Assembly (NCBI RefSeq): GCF_900112575.1
Contig: NZ_FOMH01000010.1
Location: 152,164-216,163 of the forward strand
Origin: Flavobacterium phragmitis
GTDB lineage: Bacteria; Bacteroidota; Bacteroidia; Flavobacteriales; Flavobacteriaceae
Reading direction: 5' to 3'
Length of the DNA: 64,000 bases
Shown: positions 24,875-33,868 of the stretch, piece after piece
Position numbering within the stretch: position 1 is the first letter of the stretch
How the letters are laid out: each line of letters begins with the position of its first letter
Notes under the pieces: generated by a model
What the model was told of the DNA's origin: nothing
The model's database searches: none
The model's input: the letters and a program-made list of their open reading frames with translations, nothing else
Program-made: the position numbers and the translations under genes

Positions 24875-26062
24875 ATGCAAAAAACTACTTTACTCTTTTC
24901 TATATTCTTTTTGATTCTTTCTTCTTGTGGCGTAAAAACGACTCAGGCGCTAATTAGTGATGGAAATTATGACGGTGCAATTGATCGCGCGGTCGAAGCC
25001 TTAAGATCCAACAAAGATTCTAAGGGAAAACAAGATTATGTTTATTTATTGGAAGAAGCTTTTGCCAAAGCGAAAGAAAGAGATTTACGTGATTTGGAAA
25101 TGCTTTCTAAAGATGCTAATCCAGCTAATGCTGAACGTATTTACAATACTTATTTACAACTGAACAACCGTCAGGAAAAAATCAGACCCATTTTACCTTT
25201 GAAGTTAATCAAGCAGGGCAAAAATGCCTATTTCCCTTTTGACAACTATTCTGACCAGATTGTAAACAGTAAAAATGTACTGTCGAAATATTTGTATGAA
25301 AACGCTTCGGCTCTTTTGAAATCGAACAATAAAATGGATTTTAGAAAAGCTTATGATGATTTTGCTTATTTGGAAAGCATCAATCCTGGCTATAAAAACA
25401 CCAAGAAATTAATGGATGATGCTCTTTTTAAAGGGACAGATTTTGTAGATGTTTATGCGAAAAACGAAACCAATATGGTGATTCCAAAAATGCTTCAAGA
25501 GGATCTTTTAGATTTTAAAACTTATGGTTTAAATGATAAATGGACAGTTTATCATAGTGTAAGGCAGAAAAACACAACTTATGATTATAGTCTGATTATT
25601 AATTTCAGAGATATTCTGATTTCGCCAGAGCAGATTAAAGAGAAAGAATTCATTAAAGAAAGACAGGTTAAAGATGGTGTAAAAACACTTTTGGACAGTC
25701 GTGGAAGACCTGTGAAAGATAGTCTGGGTAAGGAAATTAAAGTGGATAATATTAAAACTCTTCGTGCTACGGTTTATGAATTCAGACAATTTAAATCTTG
25801 TCAAGTTACGGCAAAAATTGATTATGTAGATTTGAAAACGAATCAGCTGGTTCAGACTTTTCCAATTAGTAGTGAATTTGTTTTCGAGAATATTTATTCG
25901 AATTATAAAGGAGACCGTAATGCCTGCGAAGATAATTATCAAAACTATTTTTCTAAACGTGCTGTTCCGTTTCCGAATAATGAACAAATGGTTTTTGATA
26001 CAGGGGAAGATTTGAAAGCTAAACTTAAAGATATTATTGTCAAGAATAAATTTAGACGATAA
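24875..26062 (+). CDS. hypothetical lipoprotein, helical repeat N-terminal part
   Basis: 395 residues. Lipobox LILSSC (Cys about 18) followed by a TPR-like helical region: ALISDGNYDGAIDRAVEALR, YVYLLEEAFAKAKERDL, ANAERIYNTYLQLNNRQ. The second half is beta-rich (VYHSVRQKNTTYDYSLIINF, LRATVYEFRQFKSCQVTAKI) and ends in KDIIVKNKFRR. Probably an outer-membrane-attached lipoprotein. Terminator immediately downstream. No named family was identified. Confidence 0.75.
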   Translation: MQKTTLLFSIFFLILSSCGVKTTQALISDGNYDGAIDRAVEALRSNKDSKGKQDYVYLLEEAFAKAKERDLRDLEMLSKDANPANAERIYNTYLQLNNRQEKIRPILPLKLIKQGKNAYFPFDNYSDQIVNSKNVLSKYLYENASALLKSNNKMDFRKAYDDFAYLESINPGYKNTKKLMDDALFKGTDFVDVYAKNETNMVIPKMLQEDLLDFKTYGLNDKWTVYHSVRQKNTTYDYSLIINFRDILISPEQIKEKEFIKERQVKDGVKTLLDSRGRPVKDSLGKEIKVDNIKTLRATVYEFRQFKSCQVTAKIDYVDLKTNQLVQTFPISSEFVFENIYSNYKGDRNACEDNYQNYFSKRAVPFPNNEQMVFDTGEDLKAKLKDIIVKNKFRR

Positions 26063-26083
26063 TTATGTAACATATAATTCTAG

Positions 26084-26114
26084 AAAAAGGCGCAACTTTA
26101 ATGCGCCTTTTTTT
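26084..26114 (+). terminator. rho-independent terminator
   Basis: AAAAAGGCGCA pairs with TGCGCCTTTTT around ACTTTAA and continues in T's, 22 nt after the lipoprotein stop. Confidence 0.85.
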
Positions 26115-26152
26115 GTTTATGCTCTTTTCTTCAAAAAAAACTCTTTTTTTAA

Positions 26153-26181
26153 TTGCGCAACCAAAAAGTTGCGTATATTTG
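26153..26181 (+). promoter_or_regulatory. arsR-family gene promoter (TTG-N18-TATATTTG)
   Basis: TTG at 26153-26155 and TATATTTG at 26174-26181 fit the Bacteroidetes consensus. This places the transcription start near 26188, so the ATG at 26214 is the start rather than the TTG at 26193. Confidence 0.7.
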
Positions 26182-26196
26182 CAACTGATTAGTTGC
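26156..26196. promoter_or_regulatory. palindromic operator pair over the arsR promoter
   Basis: CGCAAC-N6-GTTGCG (26156-26173) lies between -33 and -7, and GCAACT-N4-AGTTGC (26181-26196) covers the predicted transcription start. Four GCAAC/GTTGC half-sites sit in 41 bp. This is the layout expected for autoregulation by the dimeric winged-helix regulator encoded next (inference). Confidence 0.6.
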
Positions 26197-26213
26197 GAAA
26201 TAATTTTACAACA

Positions 26214-26540
26214 ATGAAACGAGATGTTTTTCAGGCTATTGCCGATCCAACGCGAAGAGCGATTTTAGTTTTGATTTCTTCGACTGCATTAACACCAAAT
26301 GCAATTGCCGAACAATTTCAAACCACAAGACAAGCTGTTTCTAAACACATTAAAATATTAAATGAATGTGATTTATTGGAAGAAAAAAAATTGGGCAGAG
26401 AAATTTATTATCAGCTCAAAATTGATAAAATGAAAGAAATAGATCATTGGCTGGAACAATTCAAGAAAATTTGGGAACAGCGTTTTGATCAGCTGGATCA
26501 AGTACTACTTAACTTAAAATCTAAAGAAAATGAAATCTAA
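26214..26540 (+). CDS. ArsR-family transcriptional regulator
   Basis: 108 residues from ATG 26214. Winged helix-turn-helix of the ArsR type found with SRPBCC genes: MKRDVFQAIADPTRRAILVL, the recognition helix TTRQAVSKHIKIL and the wing CDLLEEKKLGREIYYQL. There is no metal-binding CxC motif, so it is not an arsenic or metal sensor. The C-terminus overlaps the next gene by 11 nt, indicating translational coupling. Likely represses its own operon through the palindromes over the promoter. Confidence 0.92.
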   Translation: MKRDVFQAIADPTRRAILVLISSTALTPNAIAEQFQTTRQAVSKHIKILNECDLLEEKKLGREIYYQLKIDKMKEIDHWLEQFKKIWEQRFDQLDQVLLNLKSKENEI

Positions 26541-27027
26541 TCTTTTAATGCATTTTTCTGTAGACAAGGAAAATAAAAGGGTGAACATCAAACGCGAATT
26601 TAACGCATCATTGCCAAACGTTTGGTCTGCTTGGACAGAAGCTGAGATTTTGGATAAGTGGTGGGCACCTGCTCCATTTGAATCCAAAACAAAATTTATG
26701 GATTTTAGGGAAGGAGGTAAAAGATTGTATGCCATGGTAAGTCCGCAAGGAGAAGAACGCTGGGCGATTTTTGAATATACTTCGATTTCTCCGAAAACCA
26801 ATTTTAAACATTCTTCTACTTTTTGTGATGCAGAAGGAAACCCGAATTCTGAGATTGGAAGTTCGTATTGGGATTTAACGTTTTCAGAAAATGGGGATTT
26901 AACGACTGTGGACATTACCATAAAACGAGACAGTTTAGCCGAGTTGGAAAAAATAATTGAAATGGGATTCAAAGAAGGCTTTACCATGACCTTGCAAACT
27001 CTCGACAAAATTCTGGAAGCAAAATAA
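26530..27027 (+). CDS. SRPBCC (AHSA1-like) domain protein, copy 1
   Basis: 165 residues of the AHSA1/START-related helix-grip fold: REFNASLPNVWSAWTEAEIL, DKWWAPAP, FREGGKRLYAMVSPQGEERW and the C-terminal MGFKEGFTMTLQTLDKIL. Such proteins bind a hydrophobic ligand in a central cavity; many are partnered with ArsR regulators, as here. Overlaps arsR by 11 nt. It has a clear paralogue directly downstream, roughly 60 percent identical by eye. Confidence 0.9.
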   Translation: MKSNLLMHFSVDKENKRVNIKREFNASLPNVWSAWTEAEILDKWWAPAPFESKTKFMDFREGGKRLYAMVSPQGEERWAIFEYTSISPKTNFKHSSTFCDAEGNPNSEIGSSYWDLTFSENGDLTTVDITIKRDSLAELEKIIEMGFKEGFTMTLQTLDKILEAK

Positions 27028-27073
27028 AATGATTCAATACGCTAATTTTTAATGAATTTAAAATCTAAAGAAA

Positions 27074-27574
27074 ATGAAATCAAATCTGTTAATGAATTTT
27101 ACTGTAGATAAAGAAAAAAATACCGTAAATGTAAAACGTGAATTCAGTGCATCCTTATCAAATGTTTGGTCTGCCTGGACAGAAGCTGCAATTTTAGATC
27201 AATGGTGGGCGCCTGCTCCATGGAAATCCAGAACAAAAAGCATGGAATTTAAAGAAGGCGGACGAAGATTATACGCTATGGTTGGACCAGAAGGTGAAGA
27301 ACATTGGGCTCTTGCCGATTATACTTCTATCCATCCGAAAACAAATGTAAAATGGCTGGATGCTTTTTGTAACAGCGAAGGAAATTTGAATGAAGAGTTT
27401 CCGCGTTCTGACTGGGATGTAACTTTTTCTGAAGAAGGAAATTCAACTTTTGTTGATGTTGTAATCAAACATGAAAAACTTTCTGATCTAGAAATGATTA
27501 TTCAAATGGGCTTTAAAGAAGGCTTTACTATTGCTCTTGAAGGTTTAGATGCTATTTTTGCTGGAAAAGCATAG
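27074..27574 (+). CDS. SRPBCC (AHSA1-like) domain protein, copy 2
   Basis: 166-residue paralogue of the preceding gene with the same blocks (SNVWSAWTEAAILDQWWAPA, GRRLYAMVGPEGEEHW, MGFKEGFTIALEGLD). The 20 or so bases before its ATG also repeat the last codons of arsR (LKSKENEI), so the duplication unit is 544 bp and included the arsR tail. Differences cluster in the middle third, which lines the ligand cavity in this fold, suggesting a different ligand (inference). Terminator follows. Confidence 0.9.
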   Translation: MKSNLLMNFTVDKEKNTVNVKREFSASLSNVWSAWTEAAILDQWWAPAPWKSRTKSMEFKEGGRRLYAMVGPEGEEHWALADYTSIHPKTNVKWLDAFCNSEGNLNEEFPRSDWDVTFSEEGNSTFVDVVIKHEKLSDLEMIIQMGFKEGFTIALEGLDAIFAGKA

Positions 27575-27596
27575 TAAAACTGTTAATAAATTATAC

Positions 27597-27627
27597 AAAT
27601 CCTGTCTCAACTGAGCAGGATTTTTTT
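27597..27627 (+). terminator. rho-independent terminator of the arsR-SRPBCC operon
   Basis: AAATCCTG and CAGGATTT arms with inner CTCA/TGAG pairing, followed by seven T's; 22 nt past the stop. Confidence 0.8.
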
Positions 27628-27780
27628 ATTTTTACAAAATATTGAAAGCGAACCCCCTACGCCAATTTCAACAAAAGTAATCGAAGTATGTATTCCAACT
27701 AGATTCTCTTTATTTCTAACCTACTAAAAAACATTATATCTGGATAAATAATAGTCAATAAATTTTCTTTCATCATTGTT

Positions 27781-30700
27781 ATGAAAAAAGTATTTTTAAT
27801 TTCTTTCATTTTAATATCTTTTTTGAGCTTTGGTCAAGAAAATTGCAACAATGGCGTTGATGATGATGGCGATGGAAAAATTGACTTAAATGATGAAGAC
27901 TGCACATGCTCAGCCTCTCCTAAAACAAGTTTGGTTGATAATCATGATTTTGAACTTAAAAATGACTGTCCTAGCACTTTTGCCCAATTTTCAAAAGTAG
28001 AAAACTGGTTTTTACCCAGCACTGCAACTTCAGATTATATCAATTCCTGCGGTTTTATACCCGTTTCTGCGACTGATGCTGGAGTTTATCCTTTTCCTTC
28101 CCGAAATGGGAATGGTGTTGCTGGAATATTAATTTCTCAAGATTATAAAGAGTTTATAGCCGCCTGCACAAACACTACTTTAAAAGGCGGAACAAAATAT
28201 CAGGTAAACTTTGATATAGCCGCTTCTACTTCGGGCAGAGATGCTTTTAACAATCTTCCTTTAGGACAAGTCTGCAATTCGGGAAAATTAAATGGCGGAA
28301 TAGTAGACATAACCATTTACGGCAGAGCGGCTTGCAACAAAACAATTCCTCTTAACAGCAATAAATTTCCTCCAGATTGGGTTGTACTGGGTAAAGCAAC
28401 TTATTTACCATCTAAAAAATGGGGGCAGTTAACAATAGAATTCACTCCTCCTTTCGACATGAATTCGATCATGCTGGGAGCACCAAAAGAACTGTCTGAC
28501 AGTTATGTTAATGAATATGATTATCAGTTGTGCTTTCCTTATTTTTATATCGATAATGTCATTTTGAACCAATCTTCTGATTTAGGGCTCAGCATAACTT
28601 CTACAGGCAGTTTCTGCGAAAATAATCTAGTTTTAAATGCTCAAATCGACTCTAGTATAGGTTCAGGTTATACTTATCAGTGGTATAAAGATGGTATTGC
28701 AATTGCGGGAGAAACCAACTGTACATTACCTATCTCTTTGGCTGTGACAAATACGGGTAACTATCAAGTAAAAATTACTAATCCAAGTTTGTGTAAAATC
28801 AGTCCTCTTTACAATGTCAGTGAAATTATTGATGTTCCTGAATATTCAATTGACCAAAGTCCTTGTTTTCCGGGAATTACAACATTAACCATTACAACAC
28901 CAGCTGACGAATATAGTTTTGATGGAGGAATTACCTACTCAACAAATCCGTCTAAAAGTGGTTTAACTGCCTCATTTAATCCTATCTATATATCAATCAA
29001 GAAAAATGGCTGTTATTCGAATCTTCGAAATGTTATTTTAACTTTTCCTCCTTTAGAAACTATTTCAACACTTCCTAAAGTAAACATAAAACAGCCTACC
29101 TGTGGGCAGAACAATGGTTCTTTGACCGTGACCACTCCAGCCTTAGAATATAGTTTTGATGATGGAATTACTTGGAGTACAAATCCTGTATTGGACAATT
29201 TACCACCAGATCCGCATCATGATTATAAAATCAGGATAAAAACGAAACTGGGCTGTATTTCCAATGCTCGTTATGCCGTAATCTACCCTTTTTTACTGCC
29301 AATGCCAACCGTTACGCAAACCAATGCCAGCTGCGGAATCGGCGGTACAATATCGATAACACCTTCTCCATCTTATCAATACAGCATTGATAATGGAGGA
29401 ACCTGGTCTACAATTCCCTTCTTCAAAAATTTAAAGGCGGATTCCTATGCCGTTATAACTAAAAATGAGATAGGCTGTATATCACAGCAGAGAATGGTTT
29501 ATATAGGAACCGATTATACAAAAAAACCTGAGATTACTTCAAAACAACCTACCTGTGGCACATTGGGAAGCATTACCGTTACAACCAGCGCCTCACAATA
29601 CAGTTTTGATGACGGAATTTCGTGGACAAACAACAATACTATTAACGATTTAAAAGCAGGCTGGTATATTGTTAAAGTCAAAGATGATGCGGGCTGTATT
29701 TCATTGGGAGAATCAGTCTATATTCAAAGTTATATTTTTGAAACTGAAATTAACTATACTTTTGAAAATGCAAACTGTTACCAAAACGGAAGCATTAAAA
29801 TCACAACTATTGCTAAAGAATTTAGTATTGATAATGGAAATACTTGGTGCTCCAATCCTTTGTTTTCGAATCTTCCTGCCGGAGATTATTTCATAAAAAT
29901 ACGAAACATGGTGAATTGTGAGTCTATCGCAAAATATGTCCCTTTACGAGATCTTTCTACTACTACACCTAGTTATACCATAAAAAACGCAGGCTGTAAT
30001 TCTTTTGGAAGCATTACTATAACAACACCAGCTGATTATTATAGTTTTGATAATGGTTCAACATGGTCAGAAAACAATACCATTTCGAATTTAAATGGTA
30101 TTTTAAACTTTACTTTATTGGTAAAAAATGGTACAAGTTGCTTTTCACAACCAGCAGGTATTACTTTTAATTCTACGGTTTTAACAAATCCTACTGTCAA
30201 TCATCATCATGTTTCCATTTGTGATGAATTAAATGACAATGCCGAAAAAGTAAATTTAACATCTTACGCAAGTCACTTAATTAATAATTATTCGAATTAT
30301 ACTTTTCATTATTTTTCATCGCAAACGGATGCTGCAAATTTAGTTTTAGCAAATGAAATTAAAAATCCTATCAACTGCGAAGTTTCAAATAATACAATAA
30401 TTTTTGTTGCTGTTGTATCTCCTGAAAGCTGTCATAGTGTAGCCGAAATTAATTTCTCATTACAAGAACCTCCAACATTTAATTTGATTCCAGATACTGT
30501 TGTATTATGCGAAAATGAAACCGTTTTGGTTGATGCCGGAAATGGATTTAACAGTTATCTATGGTCTAATGGAGCAACTACAAGCTCCATTGTAATTAAT
30601 CAACCTGGCAATTATTCCATAACTGCAACATCCAAATATGATGACCAGATTTGTAGTTCTACTAAAAATTTTAACGTCATTTTATCCAATCGTGCCACTA

Positions 30701-31158
30701 TCTTAAAAATTACCACACAAGATTTCAATGAAAACGATAATGTCATAGAAATAAATGTTTCTGGAAAAGGTGTTTATGAATATTCTCTGGATGGCGTTTC
30801 TTATCAGGATAATTCTATTTTTAGAAATTTATCAAGCGGTATTTACGCTGTTTATGTACGCGACAAAAACAATTGTGGCATTACAACCGACGAAGTTTTT
30901 TTATTAATGTATCCAAAGTTTTTCACTCCTAACGGAGATGGCTTTAATGATACATGGAACATAGAATTTGCTGTTGCAGAACCGGGACTTGATGTAAGCA
31001 TATTTGATCGTTACGGACAGCTTATCAAAAAATTGAACAACACCAATTCTTGGGATGGAACTTTTAATGGTCAAAATCTTCCTGCCGATGATTACTGGTT
31101 TATAGTGAAAAGACAAAATGGAAAAGAATTTAAAAGCCATTTTAGTTTAAAAAGATAA
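27781..31158 (+). CDS. T9SS-secreted repeat protein with type-B C-terminal sorting domain
   Basis: 1125 residues with an N-terminal signal (MKKVFLISFILISFLSFGQ). Directly after it, NGVDDDGDGKIDLNDEDC is a calcium-binding, thrombospondin-type-3-like turn. Residues about 60-270 form a carbohydrate-binding-like domain and about 280-345 an Ig-like domain. Then come six cysteine-bounded SprB-like repeats (about 356-797), each with a variant of YSFDDGITWSTNP, LPAGDYFIKI and GC. A PKD/Ig-like domain (LDAGNGFNSYLWSNGATT-like) and a seventh degenerate repeat follow. The end (FFTPNGDGFNDTWNI, SIFDRYGQLIK, YWFIVKRQNGKEFKSHFSLKR in part) is the gliding-motility-associated type-B sorting domain. Likely a surface adhesin exported by the type IX system. 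Confidence 0.9.
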   Translation: MKKVFLISFILISFLSFGQENCNNGVDDDGDGKIDLNDEDCTCSASPKTSLVDNHDFELKNDCPSTFAQFSKVENWFLPSTATSDYINSCGFIPVSATDAGVYPFPSRNGNGVAGILISQDYKEFIAACTNTTLKGGTKYQVNFDIAASTSGRDAFNNLPLGQVCNSGKLNGGIVDITIYGRAACNKTIPLNSNKFPPDWVVLGKATYLPSKKWGQLTIEFTPPFDMNSIMLGAPKELSDSYVNEYDYQLCFPYFYIDNVILNQSSDLGLSITSTGSFCENNLVLNAQIDSSIGSGYTYQWYKDGIAIAGETNCTLPISLAVTNTGNYQVKITNPSLCKISPLYNVSEIIDVPEYSIDQSPCFPGITTLTITTPADEYSFDGGITYSTNPSKSGLTASFNPIYISIKKNGCYSNLRNVILTFPPLETISTLPKVNIKQPTCGQNNGSLTVTTPALEYSFDDGITWSTNPVLDNLPPDPHHDYKIRIKTKLGCISNARYAVIYPFLLPMPTVTQTNASCGIGGTISITPSPSYQYSIDNGGTWSTIPFFKNLKADSYAVITKNEIGCISQQRMVYIGTDYTKKPEITSKQPTCGTLGSITVTTSASQYSFDDGISWTNNNTINDLKAGWYIVKVKDDAGCISLGESVYIQSYIFETEINYTFENANCYQNGSIKITTIAKEFSIDNGNTWCSNPLFSNLPAGDYFIKIRNMVNCESIAKYVPLRDLSTTTPSYTIKNAGCNSFGSITITTPADYYSFDNGSTWSENNTISNLNGILNFTLLVKNGTSCFSQPAGITFNSTVLTNPTVNHHHVSICDELNDNAEKVNLTSYASHLINNYSNYTFHYFSSQTDAANLVLANEIKNPINCEVSNNTIIFVAVVSPESCHSVAEINFSLQEPPTFNLIPDTVVLCENETVLVDAGNGFNSYLWSNGATTSSIVINQPGNYSITATSKYDDQICSSTKNFNVILSNRATILKITTQDFNENDNVIEINVSGKGVYEYSLDGVSYQDNSIFRNLSSGIYAVYVRDKNNCGITTDEVFLLMYPKFFTPNGDGFNDTWNIEFAVAEPGLDVSIFDRYGQLIKKLNNTNSWDGTFNGQNLPADDYWFIVKRQNGKEFKSHFSLKR

Positions 31159-31191
31159 AATAAATCGTTCAAAAAATATAGGATTTTTTTG

Positions 31192-31199
31192 TATTTTCG
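31192..31199 (+). promoter_or_regulatory. putative -7 element TATTTTCG of the esterase gene
   Basis: One mismatch to TANNTTTG, 33 nt before the ATG at 31232, in the 73-bp gap after the adhesin gene. No good -33 element. Confidence 0.3.
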
Positions 31200-31231
31200 G
31201 CATCAAAATAGAATAACTTCAGCTCAAATTA

Positions 31232-32101
31232 ATGAACAAATTTATTACCCTCATTTTTTTCCTTTTCTCTTTTACTTTAACGTTTAGTCAAAAAAGCAAA
31301 ATCAAAACCACAGAAACTACTAAACCATTTGTTTTAGGTGTTATTGACGAAATTCAATCAAAGGAATTAAATGAAAAAAGAGTCCTAAACATTTATCTTC
31401 CTGAAGGGTACAATCCTTCTGAAGACACAAAATATCCCGTTATATATTTGTTGGACGGCTCTGCAGATGAAGATTTTATTCATATCTCTGGTTTGGTTCA
31501 ATTTAATAGTTTTGAATGGATCAATCAGGTTCCAAAATCAATTGTGGTCGGAATTGCTACAGTAGATCGAAGAAGAGATTTTACATTTCCGACAACAATT
31601 GAAAATGATAAAACCCGTTTTCCAACTACAGGTCATTCGGATAAGTTCATTGCTTTTATTGAAAAAGAATTACAACCTTTTATAGATAAAAAGTACAAAA
31701 CCAGCGAATCTAAAACCATCATTGGACAATCATTAGGCGGATTATTGGAAACCGAAATCTTGCTTAAAAAACCTTTTCTCTTTAATAAGTTTGTTATCGT
31801 AAGTCCTAGTTTGTGGTGGAACAATGGTTCTTTACTGGATTTAGATTCTGAAATCTTGAAAGAAAATTTCAAGCAACAGACTGATATTTATATTGCCGTT
31901 GGTAAAGAAGGATTAACACCAACAGAAATTCCAAGAGTGATGGAAGTTGATGCTAATGTATTGGCTGAAAAAATAAAAGCATCTAAAAGTAAAAACATAA
32001 AAGTCTATTTTGATTATTTTCCTGAAGAAAACCACGGAACAATTCTGCATCCAGCGGTTGCTAATTCATTTAAATTCTTTTACCCTCAGACAAAAGAATA
32101 A
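31232..32101 (+). CDS. secreted alpha/beta-hydrolase, esterase D/Fes-like (PF00756)
   Basis: 289 residues with a signal peptide (MNKFITLIFFLFSFTLTFSQ). The nucleophile elbow GQSLGG puts the catalytic serine at S167; LLDGSADEDF forms the oxyanion-side strand and PEENHGTILH carries the catalytic histidine. SPSLWWNNGSLL is typical of the putative esterase family that includes Fes/IroE siderophore esterases and acyl esterases. Periplasmic. No siderophore genes nearby, so the substrate is open. Confidence 0.88.
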   Translation: MNKFITLIFFLFSFTLTFSQKSKIKTTETTKPFVLGVIDEIQSKELNEKRVLNIYLPEGYNPSEDTKYPVIYLLDGSADEDFIHISGLVQFNSFEWINQVPKSIVVGIATVDRRRDFTFPTTIENDKTRFPTTGHSDKFIAFIEKELQPFIDKKYKTSESKTIIGQSLGGLLETEILLKKPFLFNKFVIVSPSLWWNNGSLLDLDSEILKENFKQQTDIYIAVGKEGLTPTEIPRVMEVDANVLAEKIKASKSKNIKVYFDYFPEENHGTILHPAVANSFKFFYPQTKE

Positions 32102-32127
32102 TTTTTAGACTAAAAAAAATATTAATT

Positions 32128-32175
32128 GATACTATATTGCTAATTGACACCAACCTCAATTAGCAATATAGTATC
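32128..32175. terminator. perfect 20-bp hairpin between convergent genes
   Basis: GATACTATATTGCTAATTGA (32128-32147) is exactly complementary to 32156-32175 with the 8-nt loop CACCAACC. It lies between the convergent esterase and YifB genes and can act in both directions, though no strong T-tract follows. Confidence 0.65.
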
Positions 32176-32207
32176 TATAGTATCTAAGGTACAAAGGTAA
32201 TTTAAAA

Positions 32208-33743
32208 CTAGCCTAGCCATCCTTCCCTATCCAGACTTCGATACTGAATTGCTTCTGAAATATGTGATGAAATAATATTTTCTGAGTGATCTAAATCGGC
32301 TATAGTTCTGGAAACTTTCAAAATCCTATCGTATGCTCGCGCTGAAAGATTTAACCTTTCCATTGCAGTTTTGAGTAATTCTTTTGAAGCTTCATCCAAA
32401 ACGCAGTATTCTCTAATAAGTTTACTGCTCATTTGAGCATTATAGTGTACATTTTCTATTGTTTCAAATCGTTTGGTTTGAATCTCTCGCGCTGCAGTCA
32501 CACGTTTACGGATTTCGACACTGCTTTCTGCTTTTCTATCATCAGCCAATTTTTCAAATGGGACAGGTGTGACTTCAATATGAATATCTATTCGATCCAA
32601 AAGCGGACCCGAGATTTTACTCATGTAACGCTGCATATCATGAGGAGAAGTTGTATTGGGTGAACTCGGATCATTAAAAAAACCACTCGGACTCGGATTC
32701 ATGCTTGCCACCAGCATAAAAGAAGATGGATAAGTAATACTAAATTTAGCACGTGAAATTGTTACTTCACGATCTTCTAACGGCTGGCGCATTACTTCCA
32801 AAACATCCCGTTTAAATTCTGGCAGTTCATCTAAAAACAAAACACCATTATGGGCCATTGAAATTTCTCCCGGTTGCGGGTAACTTCCGCCTCCAACTAA
32901 TGCCACATTAGAAATAGTATGATGCGGACTTCTAAACGGCCGTTGATTCATTAATCCCACTTCTTTTAATTTTCCCGCAACGCTATGAATTTTAGTAGTT
33001 TCTAATGCTTCACGCAAAGTCATAGGAGGTAGAATACTTGAGACACGTTTCGCCAACATTGTCTTTCCTGCGCCAGGCGGACCAATTAAAATGATGTTAT
33101 GACCTCCAGCCGCCGCAATTTCCATACAACGTTTAATGCTTTCCTGTCCACGAACATCCGAAAAGTCATGTTCAGGAAAATCGAGCGATTTGTAGAATTC
33201 TGCCCTCGTGTCAATAACTGTCGGCTCGAGCGTTCCTTTTCCAGAAAAGAAATCGATTATTTCTTTAAGATTGGTAACACCATAAACATCAAGTCCTGCC
33301 ACAATTGCTGCTTCTTTTACATTTTGAATAGGAAGAAAAAATCCTTTATATCCTTCTTCCTTGGCTTTTATGGCAATTGGCAAAGCGCCTCGAATAGGCT
33401 GTAAACTGCCGTCAAGAGAAAGTTCGCCCATTATTATATAGCGTTCAATTTCAGGTGCTTTAATTTGATCTGAACCAACGAGAATTCCCATTGCTAAAGT
33501 CAAATCATACGAAGAGCCTTCTTTCCTCAAATCGGCAGGAGCCATGTTTATTGTGATTCTTTTCCCTGGCAGACTATAACCGTTATTCTTAAGCGCTGCT
33601 GCAATCCTGAAACTACTTTCTTTTATCGCATTATCTGGCAATCCTACTAAATGATAACCAATCCCTTTATCCATATGAACCTCAATGGTAATGGTTGTAG
33701 CTTCTACTCCAAAGACGGCACTTCCGTAAACTTTTACTAACAT
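32208..33743 (-). CDS. YifB/ComM-family Mg-chelatase-like AAA+ ATPase
   Basis: 511 residues. N-terminal Lon-protease-like domain (about 20-140: TTITIEVHMDKGIGYHLVGL, GKRITINMAPADLRKEGSSYDL), then an AAA+ domain with Walker A GPPGAGKTM (about 218-226), FRSPHHTISNVALVGGG, Walker B GVLFLDELPEF, and the C-terminal Mg-chelatase domain (LNLSARAYDRILKVSRTIADL). In Vibrio and Haemophilus, ComM is a helicase promoting branch migration during natural transformation; the same role here is inferred from homology. Monocistronic. Confidence 0.93.
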   Translation of the reverse strand: MLVKVYGSAVFGVEATTITIEVHMDKGIGYHLVGLPDNAIKESSFRIAAALKNNGYSLPGKRITINMAPADLRKEGSSYDLTLAMGILVGSDQIKAPEIERYIIMGELSLDGSLQPIRGALPIAIKAKEEGYKGFFLPIQNVKEAAIVAGLDVYGVTNLKEIIDFFSGKGTLEPTVIDTRAEFYKSLDFPEHDFSDVRGQESIKRCMEIAAAGGHNIILIGPPGAGKTMLAKRVSSILPPMTLREALETTKIHSVAGKLKEVGLMNQRPFRSPHHTISNVALVGGGSYPQPGEISMAHNGVLFLDELPEFKRDVLEVMRQPLEDREVTISRAKFSITYPSSFMLVASMNPSPSGFFNDPSSPNTTSPHDMQRYMSKISGPLLDRIDIHIEVTPVPFEKLADDRKAESSVEIRKRVTAAREIQTKRFETIENVHYNAQMSSKLIREYCVLDEASKELLKTAMERLNLSARAYDRILKVSRTIADLDHSENIISSHISEAIQYRSLDREGWLG

Positions 33744-33868
33744 AAATAAATTCTTATAAAAAGTAAAAGTATTTAATTAAATGAGAGTAAAAAATATTTT
33801 TTGTAAATATTTTACTACTTTAAAATTATTGTTCCAATTTGAATAACATAAAAGACATTAGTAGATAA

